This document shows positions 51,045 through 58,809 of a stretch of DNA of 64,000 nucleotides, one piece after another (positions within the stretch are counted from its first letter, which is position 1; every line of letters starts with the position of its first letter). The stretch is from DMER64 sp964554535. Lineage in GTDB: Bacteria > Bacteroidota > Bacteroidia > Bacteroidales > UBA932. The stretch spans positions 27,357 through 91,356 of the forward strand of contig CAZKPB010000007.1 of assembly GCA_964554535.1 (NCBI GenBank). Direction: 5' to 3'. Made by a program: the position numbers and the translations under genes. The notes below the pieces were generated by a model. That model saw nothing but the letters and a program-made list of their open reading frames with translations. It was not told where the DNA came from and searched no databases.

Positions 51045-52387
51045 TATAATTTTTTTACGGCTTCTTTAAATTGTTTCCCGCGGTCTTCATAATTCTTGAA
51101 CAAGTCAAAACTGGCGCAGGCAGGGGACAGCAATACGGTGTCTCCGGGTTGGGACAACTCGTAGGCCTTGGCTACGGCTTCTGCCGCCGAGCGGACTTCA
51201 CAGATAACGGGTATTTTGTCTTTAAAATTCCGGTACAGTTTTGCGTTGTCCACACCCAGACAGATGAGTGCTTTTACCCTGTCTTTAACCAGGTCAAACA
51301 GACTGGAATAATCGTTGCCCTTGTCCTTGCCGCCGGCTATCCATACAATGGGAGTGTGGATGCTGTCCAGGGCGTACCAAACGGAATTGACGTTGGTGGC
51401 CTTGGAGTCGTTGACGTAGAGCACGCCGCGTACCTTGGCCACTTTCTCAAGCCGGTGCTCAATGTTCTGGAAACTGGCCAGACTCTCTCTGATTACGGGA
51501 TTGCTGAGGTTCATCACTTTTGCGGACAGTGCGGCGGCCATGGAGTTGTATACGTTGTGCTTCCCCTGCAAGGCCAGCTCGTTGATAAACATGGCAAATT
51601 CCTTTTCGCCGTACTGTACGTGCATCTGGCCGTCTTGGACGTAGGCTCCTTCCCCTGCCTGTAGAAGGCTTTCCTGGGTCATAGGCAGCTTTTTGGTCTG
51701 GAGTACTATCTGGTTCAAATTCTCCATAGTGATTTCGTCATCCTGGCAGAAAATGAAGCAGTCATCGGTTTTCATGTTTTGGGTAATGCGGAATTTGGCG
51801 TTGGCGTATTCCTGGAGGCTGTTGTGGTAACGGTCCAGATGGTCCGGGGTAATATTTAGCAGGATGGCAATATCCGCTCGGAAATCGTACATTCCGTCCA
51901 ACTGGAAACTGCTCAGTTCCAGCACGTAAATATCGTAATCCCGGGTGGCTACCTGGTACGCGTAGCTTTGTCCAATGTTGCCTCCCAGTCCCACATTAAG
52001 GCCGGCATTCTTGAGCAGGTAATATATAAGGGATGTGGTGGTGGTTTTGCCGTTGCTTCCGGTAATGCAGATGTGCTTGGCACGGCTGTAAGGGTAGGCA
52101 AATTCAATTTCAGATATAACGGGAATGTCTTTTGCGTGAAGGTCCTCTATCATGGGAAGGTAATCCGGAATACCGGGACTTTTTACCACAACCTCGGCCT
52201 GCATAATCCGTTGGGTTGTGTGATGTCCGTCTTCGTATTCAATTGCGTATTGGTCCAACAGAGCCTTGGCTTCCGGCCGGATAATGCCCGAGTCGGAAAG
52301 AAAGACGTCAAAACCTTTGGTTTTTGCCAATACCGCGGCACCCACGCCGCTTTCACCGCCACCTAATACCACAATTTTTTTGTTCAT
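51044..52387 (-). CDS. murD: UDP-N-acetylmuramoyl-L-alanine--D-glutamate ligase
   Basis: The 447-residue ligase adds D-Glu to the stem peptide. It starts with VVLGGGESGVGAAVLAK (Rossmann, residues 6-22), has the ATP loop ITGSNGKTTTTSLIYYLL near 108, and the C-terminal VNDSKATNVNSVWYALDS and LSPACASFDLFKNYEDRGKQF motifs. The DSKATN motif separates it from MurC and MurE. Its stop overlaps the ftsW start by one base. Confidence 0.96.
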   Translation of the reverse strand: MNKKIVVLGGGESGVGAAVLAKTKGFDVFLSDSGIIRPEAKALLDQYAIEYEDGHHTTQRIMQAEVVVKSPGIPDYLPMIEDLHAKDIPVISEIEFAYPYSRAKHICITGSNGKTTTTSLIYYLLKNAGLNVGLGGNIGQSYAYQVATRDYDIYVLELSSFQLDGMYDFRADIAILLNITPDHLDRYHNSLQEYANAKFRITQNMKTDDCFIFCQDDEITMENLNQIVLQTKKLPMTQESLLQAGEGAYVQDGQMHVQYGEKEFAMFINELALQGKHNVYNSMAAALSAKVMNLSNPVIRESLASFQNIEHRLEKVAKVRGVLYVNDSKATNVNSVWYALDSIHTPIVWIAGGKDKGNDYSSLFDLVKDRVKALICLGVDNAKLYRNFKDKIPVICEVRSAAEAVAKAYELSQPGDTVLLSPACASFDLFKNYEDRGKQFKEAVKKL

Positions 52388-52394
52388 AGGTCTG

Positions 52395-53789
52395 TTATCT
52401 GATTTTAAGTGTAATAATGGTAAGTACCGCCAGCAGGATGCTGATAATCCAGAAACGCACCACCACTTTGGGCTCGGACGTAGATTCGCCAGGTCTTTTT
52501 ATAAGGATTTTCCCGGGGACCTCGGCCCGGTTGTATATAAAGTGGTCGTGAAGCGGAGCGCGGACAAAGACCCGATCTCCCATAACCTGCTGTCCTTTTA
52601 CATAAGTTCCTTCCTTTATGAGCTTTTTGGTGTTTTTGATGCGCGTGCGGCGGAACCAAAAGCGCTGGATGATTACCGAAACACTCTCTGCCAGGAATAC
52701 CCCGCAAAGAATAATCAGCAACCATTCCACGCGAATCATTATGGCAAATACGGCCACAATGCCTCCCAGGGTAAGGCTGCCCACGTCCCCCATAAAGACT
52801 TGGGCCGGATACGCGTTATACCACAGGAACCCTATGAGGGCTCCCAGCATGCCCGCCATAAAGACCACCATTTCTCCGGAATTGGGTATATACATAATGT
52901 TGAGGTAGCTGGCGTAACCGATATGACCGGACACATACGCCAGAATGCCCAGGGAAAGTCCGATGATGATTACCGTTCCCGCCGCCAGTCCGTCCCGCCC
53001 GTCGGTCAGGTTGGTTCCGTTGGATATCGCAGTCACCACAAAAATGATAAACAGGATGTAGATAATCCATCCAATGGTGTGGGCTGCCGGTCCCTTTACG
53101 GGCGAGAGCCACGAATAGTCAAATACATAGTTTTTGGCAAACGGGATGGTGGTCTTTGTGCTGCGACTCTCCCGGTTGTATATGGCCGTTTGGGCCGGTA
53201 CGGAAGATTCCGTCGGGTCGGCGGCCTGCACGGTGACAACCGCATCTTGCGGAGCCTTTACCCCTATGATGGCCTGGTCGCTGATGTAGAGCGAGAGGCC
53301 TACAATGAGTCCTAATCCAATCTGTCCAATAATTTTCAACTCACCCTTCATCCCGTCTTTATCTTTGCGTTGCAATTTGTTCAGCAACCGTACTATGGCG
53401 CGGTCTTGTTTGCCGGCCTTTCTTCTGAGTTTGAGCGAATCATCCAGAAAGCCAATCAGACCGAGCCATAACGTGCTGATAATCAAAAGTTGCACATAGA
53501 GATTGGTGAGGTTGCACAACAAAAGTACCGGCAACAGCAGGGCAATGATAATGATGAGGCCTCCCATGGTGGGAGTGCCGGTCTTGTTTACCCCCTGGTC
53601 GCCCGTCTTGATGTTGCTGTCACAAATCTGACGGCGGCGGAGCCGGTTGATGATTTTCCTGCCTACCACAAGGGCCATAAGCAACGCCACCACCATAGCC
53701 GCAATGGAGCGGACCGATATGTAATGGAACAGTCCTATTCCCGGAAAGTCCATATGATCTTTTAAGTATTCAAACAAATGGTATAACAT
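52395..53789 (-). CDS. mraY: Phospho-N-acetylmuramoyl-pentapeptide-transferase
   Basis: The 464-residue membrane enzyme makes lipid I. Family motifs are KTGTPTMGGLIIII near 69, LIGFLDDSLKLRRK near 114, NGTNLTDGRDGLAAG near 252 (catalytic Asp residues), and AYPAQVFMGDVGSLTLGG near 326. It is longer than E. coli MraY (360) because of an extracytoplasmic insertion of about 50 residues near 180-235 and a C-terminal loop, both common in Bacteroidota. It lies 11 nt after murE. Confidence 0.95.
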   Translation of the reverse strand: MLYHLFEYLKDHMDFPGIGLFHYISVRSIAAMVVALLMALVVGRKIINRLRRRQICDSNIKTGDQGVNKTGTPTMGGLIIIIALLLPVLLLCNLTNLYVQLLIISTLWLGLIGFLDDSLKLRRKAGKQDRAIVRLLNKLQRKDKDGMKGELKIIGQIGLGLIVGLSLYISDQAIIGVKAPQDAVVTVQAADPTESSVPAQTAIYNRESRSTKTTIPFAKNYVFDYSWLSPVKGPAAHTIGWIIYILFIIFVVTAISNGTNLTDGRDGLAAGTVIIIGLSLGILAYVSGHIGYASYLNIMYIPNSGEMVVFMAGMLGALIGFLWYNAYPAQVFMGDVGSLTLGGIVAVFAIMIRVEWLLIILCGVFLAESVSVIIQRFWFRRTRIKNTKKLIKEGTYVKGQQVMGDRVFVRAPLHDHFIYNRAEVPGKILIKRPGESTSEPKVVVRFWIISILLAVLTIITLKIR

Positions 53790-53800
53790 AGTTTCCGGTG

Positions 53801-55261
53801 TTAGAGTTTAAAGATTTCACGGATAATTTCCTTATCGTCAAAATGGGTTTTGACCCCTTTGACGTCCTGGTAGTTCTCATGCCCTTTGCCGGCCACCAGA
53901 ATGATGGCGCCGGGCCGGGCTGTCCGCAGGGCGGTCTTGACCGCTTCTTTACGGTTAGTGATGCACAGGTGTTTCTGCTGTTGTTCGGCGGTAAGACCGG
54001 TCATCATATCGGCAAGAATATCGTCCGGTTCTTCAAAGCGCGGGTTGTCGGAAGTGAAAACACACCAGTCGGCATAGCGGTCCGCTATCTGTGCCATTTC
54101 CGGTCGCTTGGTCTTGTCGCGGTTGCCTCCGCAGCCTACCACGCAAATCAGTTCCTGTCCTTCCTGCAGAATCTCGCGCAACGTCTTGAGCACGTTTTCC
54201 AGAGCATCCGGAGTGTGGGCATAGTCTACAACGGCCGTAAGGTTGTTGCCGCCGCGGATGTTCTCCAGGCGGCCGCTTACAGTCTTGAGCAGGCTCATAC
54301 GGGTAAGGCATTCTTCTTTGGGTACACCCAATTGACGCGCGCAGGCGTAAACCGCCAGCAGGTTGTAGGCATTGTGGGCACCAATAAAGGATGTCCATAT
54401 TTCTTCCCCGTCAATTCTCAACTGCATACCGTCCACGCTGTGTTCCAGAATGCGGGCATTGTAGTCTGCCATACGTTTGCAGGCGTAGGTGACTACTTTG
54501 GCCCGGGTATTTTGTACCATAACCATTCCGTTTTTGTCATCGGTATTGGTGAGGGCAAAGGCGCTTGCGGGCAGGTTGTCAAAGAAGCGCTTTTTGGCCT
54601 GAATGTACAGGGCAAAAGTTTTATGGTAATCCAGGTGGTCGTGTGTGATGTTTGAGAAAATACCCCCTGTGAATTCCAGATGGTCAATACGACCCTGGTC
54701 AATGGAATGGGAACTTACTTCCATAAAGCAGTATTGGCAGCCGTGTTCGCACATTTGCGCCAGCAGGCCGTTAATCTCAAGCGCATCGGGGGTAGTGTGC
54801 GTGGCGGCGATTTCCCGGTCGTCAATGTAGTTGGCAATGGTGGAAAGCAGGCCGCAAGAGTAGCCCAGACTGCGGAACAACCGGTACAGCAGGGTCACCG
54901 TAGTGGTTTTGCCGTTGGTCCCGGTAATGCCCACCAGTTGCAGTTTGCGCGAAGGGTATCCGAAGAAGCACGATGCTACCGCTCCCAGCGCGTTATGCGT
55001 GTCGGCCACTTTAATGAAGACGGTCTCCGGGGCGGCGGTGTAGTCGCTCACCTCTCCCTTGCAGAACATAATGGCGGCAGCTCCCCGGTTTACCGCCTGG
55101 GCAATGAACTGATGTCCGTCTGCCTGAGTGCCTTCCTGGGCGACAAACAGACTGCCTTCCGTAACCAGGCGCGAGTCTATGCAAATTCCGGAAATTTCGC
55201 GGGACGTATTTCCGTTGATTTCCGTGCATACTAGGGATTCCAAAAGTTTATTTAGCTGCAT
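53801..55261 (-). CDS. murE: UDP-MurNAc-tripeptide synthetase (meso-DAP-adding)
   Basis: The 486-residue ligase adds the third amino acid of the stem peptide. The ATP loop VGITGTNGKTTTVTLLYRL is near 107, the carbamylated-Lys region and YTAAPETVFIKV near 80. SDNPRFEEPDD near 400 contains DNPR, the signature of meso-diaminopimelate-adding MurE. ATG 55261 is chosen by the N-terminus MQLNKLLES; ATG 55270 is possible. The start lies inside ftsI (14-nt overlap), implying translational coupling. Confidence 0.95.
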   Translation of the reverse strand: MQLNKLLESLVCTEINGNTSREISGICIDSRLVTEGSLFVAQEGTQADGHQFIAQAVNRGAAAIMFCKGEVSDYTAAPETVFIKVADTHNALGAVASCFFGYPSRKLQLVGITGTNGKTTTVTLLYRLFRSLGYSCGLLSTIANYIDDREIAATHTTPDALEINGLLAQMCEHGCQYCFMEVSSHSIDQGRIDHLEFTGGIFSNITHDHLDYHKTFALYIQAKKRFFDNLPASAFALTNTDDKNGMVMVQNTRAKVVTYACKRMADYNARILEHSVDGMQLRIDGEEIWTSFIGAHNAYNLLAVYACARQLGVPKEECLTRMSLLKTVSGRLENIRGGNNLTAVVDYAHTPDALENVLKTLREILQEGQELICVVGCGGNRDKTKRPEMAQIADRYADWCVFTSDNPRFEEPDDILADMMTGLTAEQQQKHLCITNRKEAVKTALRTARPGAIILVAGKGHENYQDVKGVKTHFDDKEIIREIFKL

Positions 55262-57041
55262 ACATTTCATTGTTAATGGGTTGGTTCCAGTACGGGTGCG
55301 TTTTGTATATATGGTCGGCCACCTGTTTGAAAACGGGAGCGGCCCAGGTGGCACCGTAAAAATTGCCTTGCGTTTTGCCCGAGTAAAGCACTACGATCAT
55401 ACTGTACTTGGGATCATCCGATGGAAAAAATCCTACAAAGGAGGCCTGGTGGCGCCGGTAACCCTGTGCATCGCGATAGCCTCCGCCCGGAAGGGCCAAT
55501 TGGGAAGTGCCGGTTTTTCCCGAGATGGCATACCTGGGGTCGTCAATACGTTTTGCCGTGCCGTGGGTAACCACGCCGCGCAGTGCCTGGCGTACGGCAT
55601 CCAGTGTGGCTTGGGTGCAGATGGCGTTGGAAAGCGGGGTGTGTTCCTTCTTTTCCACCATCTGCCCGTGTTGCATAAGTCCTTCAATGAAGTAGGGGGC
55701 CATCAGTTTTCCGTTGTTGGCCACGGCATTGTACAAGGTCAGGGTATGCAGCGGGGTGAGCCCCATCTCGTACCCCATTGCAATCATTGGCAGCGAGAGT
55801 TTGGACCAGGACTTGTCGTCGGGGAAGGGAATGGTGGCGCGTCCTTCTCCCAGCAACTCAATGTCCAGTTTCTCGTTGAGCTTCATATTGTACAGCCGGT
55901 TGATGTATTTTTTTTCTTGCGTGCCGTAGTATTCTACCGCCAGCTTGGCAAAGGCCACATTAGACGACTTTTCAAATGCCTGCTGTACGGTGATGGTGCC
56001 GTACCCGCCGCTGGATTCCGTGAATGTATGTCCGTAGTAGGGCCAGCCGGCACGTCCGGTGGCCACGCTGTCCGTGAGTCTTACGTAGTTGTCTTCCAGC
56101 AGGCAGATGAGGGTGGCCAGTTTGAAGGTAGACCCCGGGTTGGTGGATTCTCCAATGGCGTAGTTGTAAGTCTCGTCGTACGTGCCGTCGCCTTTCTTTT
56201 TCATATTGACAATGGCGCGTACGGCACCGGTTTGTACTTCCATTACCACGGCGCACCCGCCTTCAAACAGCGGGTCCAGTTCCAATTGATACTGGAGCGC
56301 CCGGGAAGCCGCTCCCTGAATGTCAATATCCAGGGTACTGAGTACGTCCAGTCCGTCTTTGGGGGCACGTTCGGGGTCATTGGCCAGAGGTACCCATTTG
56401 TCGTCTCCGGAACGGCGGCGCATCCGTTGCAGACCCGGGGTCCCTTTCAGGTAGTTGTTGTATTTGAATTCAATACCGGCACCCACTTTGTCGTCGTCGG
56501 CCACATAGCCCAGGGTACGGAATGCCAGACGGCCATAAGGATAAACCCGTTTGTCTTTGGTAACGGTGATAAGTCCGCCGCCAAATTGTCCCAGACGGAA
56601 AATGGGGAACTGCTGCAGCCGGGTCAATTCTTCATAGGAGACGGCGCGGTTGCCAATAAGCAGGTTGCGGTAGCCGTCCCTTTTTTCCAGCCGGGCTTTG
56701 GTGATTTCTTGTTTGTACTCGCGGGCCGATTTGTTCTGAAACAGATTGGCCAGTTGGACAGACAAGGCCTCTATGTTGCGGTTGAATACCGAGTCGCTTG
56801 CCACGGCGCAGTCCATACGGATTTCATAGAAAGGTACCGAGATGGCCAGAACGGTCCGGTCATAACCCAGAATGCTGCCGCGATAGGCCGGAACTTCCAC
56901 CGTGCGGTATACTATCTGGTCCAGGCGGTCTTTGTAGTCAGAGAAAAACTGCAGGTGTACTATCTGTCCAATAATTACCCCCGCCAGCCCTAAAAAGACC
57001 AGAAATACCACAAGCATTTTATTTCCCGGAGTTCTTTCCAT
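55248..57041 (-). CDS. ftsI: Septal transpeptidase FtsI (PBP3-type)
   Basis: The 597-residue class B penicillin-binding protein crosslinks septal peptidoglycan. It has one N-terminal membrane helix (about 9-30), a pedestal domain, and transpeptidase motifs SxxK in NPGSTFKLATL near 304, SxN in EKSSNVAFAK near 361 and KTG in SGKTGTSQLAL near 509. Many Bacteroidota FtsI proteins are about 100 residues longer with a C-terminal PASTA domain; here it ends soon after the transpeptidase domain, as in E. coli. It starts one base into the FtsL-like stop. Confidence 0.94.
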   Translation of the reverse strand: MERTPGNKMLVVFLVFLGLAGVIIGQIVHLQFFSDYKDRLDQIVYRTVEVPAYRGSILGYDRTVLAISVPFYEIRMDCAVASDSVFNRNIEALSVQLANLFQNKSAREYKQEITKARLEKRDGYRNLLIGNRAVSYEELTRLQQFPIFRLGQFGGGLITVTKDKRVYPYGRLAFRTLGYVADDDKVGAGIEFKYNNYLKGTPGLQRMRRRSGDDKWVPLANDPERAPKDGLDVLSTLDIDIQGAASRALQYQLELDPLFEGGCAVVMEVQTGAVRAIVNMKKKGDGTYDETYNYAIGESTNPGSTFKLATLICLLEDNYVRLTDSVATGRAGWPYYGHTFTESSGGYGTITVQQAFEKSSNVAFAKLAVEYYGTQEKKYINRLYNMKLNEKLDIELLGEGRATIPFPDDKSWSKLSLPMIAMGYEMGLTPLHTLTLYNAVANNGKLMAPYFIEGLMQHGQMVEKKEHTPLSNAICTQATLDAVRQALRGVVTHGTAKRIDDPRYAISGKTGTSQLALPGGGYRDAQGYRRHQASFVGFFPSDDPKYSMIVVLYSGKTQGNFYGATWAAPVFKQVADHIYKTHPYWNQPINNEMYAAK

Positions 57042-57379
57042 TATTTTTTGTGCAAGTTGTTACTGCGTATCCATTGGGGCGGGTTGGACGGTGCGTGTAG
57101 CTGCGACCCTTCTTTTTCCAGTTGCTTTTCCACCTGCGGCAACTGACGCAAGTCCAGCAAGGCGGCTGTTTTACGTTTGTAGTCCGCCTGCAGCAGGCGT
57201 ATTTCTTTTTCTATCCGGTAATTTTCCAGCATCGTTTTCTCCACGGCGTTATGGAGGCTTATGTAGAGAATTACCAATACAAAGCAGTAGAGTATAAAAC
57301 GGAGGTGACGGGACAGAAGATCCCGCAACAGGGTTCTTCCTCCCACAATTTTGATCACAGCCCGTGAACCTCTACTCAT
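57041..57379 (-). CDS. FtsL-like cell division protein
   Basis: The 112-residue protein has a short basic N-terminus (MSRGSRAVIK), one membrane helix (about 29-48, FILYCFVLVILYISLHNAV) and a short coiled coil (about 52-90). This topology and its position between rsmH and ftsI identify it as the Bacteroidota FtsL-type protein that activates FtsI/FtsW with FtsQ. Sequence similarity to FtsL is weak. ATG 57379 is chosen because upstream in-frame codons lie within rsmH. It overlaps the rsmH stop by 8 nt. Confidence 0.8.
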   Translation of the reverse strand: MSRGSRAVIKIVGGRTLLRDLLSRHLRFILYCFVLVILYISLHNAVEKTMLENYRIEKEIRLLQADYKRKTAALLDLRQLPQVEKQLEKEGSQLHAPSNPPQWIRSNNLHKK

Positions 57380-58256
57380 GGCGCACGTCCTCCGTCCTTT
57401 GGGCCACGCGCAGTTTGGCGCTGCGGGCGCGTGTGTTTTCCTGGATTTCTTCTTCTGAAGGAAGGAGCGGCTTTTTAGTGACAATATCCAACTGACCGTT
57501 CTCTGCCGCGTGACGCATAAAATGTTTGACCATACGGTCTTCAACAGAGTGGTATGTAATAACTACCAGACGCCCCTGCGGTCTGAGCAGGGGAAGGCAC
57601 TGACCCAGAAACCCTTCCAGAGCGCGCATTTCTCCATTGACTTCTATGCGCAGGGCCTGGTATATTTTGGCCAGGTACTTGTGTTCCGCATTGCGCGGAA
57701 GGAATTTGGCCAGTATCCCGTAGAATTGTTCGGTGGTGGTGATTTCCGCCTGGCTGCGGGCCGAGACTATGGCGCGGGCCACGGCGCGGGCGTTGGGAAT
57801 CTCGGCAAAGTCACGCAACAGGGTTTCCAGTGTTTCGCAGGAGTAGGTGTTCAGTACCGTGGCGGCGGTGAGCTTCGCCTGTTGGTTCATACGCATATCC
57901 AGCGGACCTTCAAAACGGAACGAGAATCCCCGGCTGTCGGTGTCAAACTGGTGCCATGATACTCCTAAATCTGCCAAAATGCCGTCTACTTGAGGGTGGC
58001 CGGCATATTTGCAAAAGTTATGTACAAAACGGAAGTTTCCGTGAATCCAGGTAAATCTGTTGTCTTTTGGAATGTTTACCGCAGTGTCTGTGTCCTGGTC
58101 AAATCCAAGCAATTTCCCCTTCTTCCCCAACTGCTCCAGCACCGCCCGCGAGTGACCTCCCCCTCCAAAAGTAGCGTCAACGTAGGTGCCTGCCGTCTTG
58201 ACGGCAAGTGCTGCGATACTTTCTCGCAGAAGGACCGGTTTATGATACGTACACAT
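57372..58256 (-). CDS. rsmH: 16S rRNA (cytosine1402-N4)-methyltransferase
   Basis: The 294-residue SAM enzyme (MraW) methylates N4 of C1402 in 16S rRNA. Signatures are HKPVLLRESIAAL at residue 5, VDATFGGGGHSRAVLEQL near 26 (SAM motif I), DGILADLGVSWHQFD near 90, and VITYHSVEDRMVKHFMR near 230. It lies 11 nt after mraZ. Confidence 0.96.
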   Translation of the reverse strand: MCTYHKPVLLRESIAALAVKTAGTYVDATFGGGGHSRAVLEQLGKKGKLLGFDQDTDTAVNIPKDNRFTWIHGNFRFVHNFCKYAGHPQVDGILADLGVSWHQFDTDSRGFSFRFEGPLDMRMNQQAKLTAATVLNTYSCETLETLLRDFAEIPNARAVARAIVSARSQAEITTTEQFYGILAKFLPRNAEHKYLAKIYQALRIEVNGEMRALEGFLGQCLPLLRPQGRLVVITYHSVEDRMVKHFMRHAAENGQLDIVTKKPLLPSEEEIQENTRARSAKLRVAQRTEDVRHE

Positions 58257-58267
58257 TGTCGTATTAT

Positions 58268-58714
58268 TTAAGAGAGGAGCTCTTCTGCCAGATGTTCAAA
58301 ATCTTCATCGCTCATACGGCCCGACTGGTAGGTCTCTTTGTCCCAAAGTTCAATTTTAAAGTCACACCCCAGGAATATGACTTCTTTGTCTATTCCTATT
58401 TGGTCCAGCAAATCTTTGGAGATGAGAATGCGCCCGGTTTTGTCCGGCTCCACCACACAGCGGTTACCCATATAAGCGCGCCAGAAAGCGGCTTCCTGGC
58501 GGGTGAAGGGATTGTGCAAACGGCCTCTGACCTTTTTGGATTCTTCTTCCCATTCTTCATAGGCAAACAGTTCCAAACAGGGGCTGTACAAAGCTTTTTT
58601 CACCACAAGGCGCAAAGGAACGTCCGTTGAGGCCAATGACTTGAGTGAAGACGGAAATACCAGACGGCCTTTGTCGTCAACTTTTCCATTGTATTCACCT
58701 ATAAAATTTGCCAT
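58268..58714 (-). CDS. mraZ: Transcriptional regulator MraZ
   Basis: The 148-residue protein has two SpoVT/AbrB-like repeats, the first with YNGKVDDKGRLVFPSSLK (residues 7-24) and the second with EPDKTGRILISKDLL near 88-102. MraZ proteins form ring oligomers and bind direct repeats with TGGG cores upstream of their own operon. Four such repeats lie 47-82 nt upstream of this gene. ATG 58714 gives the conserved N-terminus MANFIGEYNGK; in-frame extension upstream runs into the operator. It is the first gene of a 24-gene co-directional series. Confidence 0.95.
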   Translation of the reverse strand: MANFIGEYNGKVDDKGRLVFPSSLKSLASTDVPLRLVVKKALYSPCLELFAYEEWEEESKKVRGRLHNPFTRQEAAFWRAYMGNRCVVEPDKTGRILISKDLLDQIGIDKEVIFLGCDFKIELWDKETYQSGRMSDEDFEHLAEELLS

Positions 58715-58743
58715 AGTTTTCCCGGAGGGTATTACCTTGGCTG

Positions 58744-58751
58744 CAAATGTA
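58744..58751 (-). promoter_or_regulatory. -7 promoter element of mraZ
   Basis: On the minus strand this reads TACATTTG (exact TAnnTTTG), 29 nt before the mraZ ATG and 9 bp downstream of the first MraZ-type box. Confidence 0.65.
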
Positions 58752-58760
58752 CTAAAACTT

Positions 58761-58796
58761 TCCCACTTTCTCCCACTTTTTCCCATTTTTTTCCAC
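58761..58796. promoter_or_regulatory. MraZ operator: four direct repeats at 10-bp spacing
   Basis: On the minus strand the boxes are GTGGGA (58761-58766), GTGGGA (58771-58776), ATGGGA (58781-58786) and GTGGAA (58791-58796), exactly 10 bp apart. MraZ of E. coli binds TGGGN direct repeats with 5-nt spacers, which is the same geometry. The array fills the region between the divergent -7 elements of mraZ and the M23 peptidase gene. Confidence 0.8.
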
Positions 58797-58804
58797 TATC
58801 TTTG
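58797..58804 (+). promoter_or_regulatory. -7 promoter element of the M23 peptidase gene, 5 nt from the ATG
   Basis: TATCTTTG is an exact TAnnTTTG match. It begins directly after the last MraZ-type box and lies 5 nt before the ATG at 58810, predicting a leaderless transcript. Confidence 0.65.
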
Positions 58805-58809
58805 TTTCT

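Noticed and set aside
55128..56993. A 621-codon open frame on the plus strand opposite ftsI and murE
   Set aside because: It mirrors the coding frames of ftsI (KTG, SxN and SxxK motifs all present on the minus strand), has no -7 element or recognisable domain, and its composition follows from the antisense codons.
58755..58800. CRISPR-like short repeats
   Set aside because: The 10-bp period is far too short, and the repeats match MraZ boxes in a promoter; no cas genes are present.
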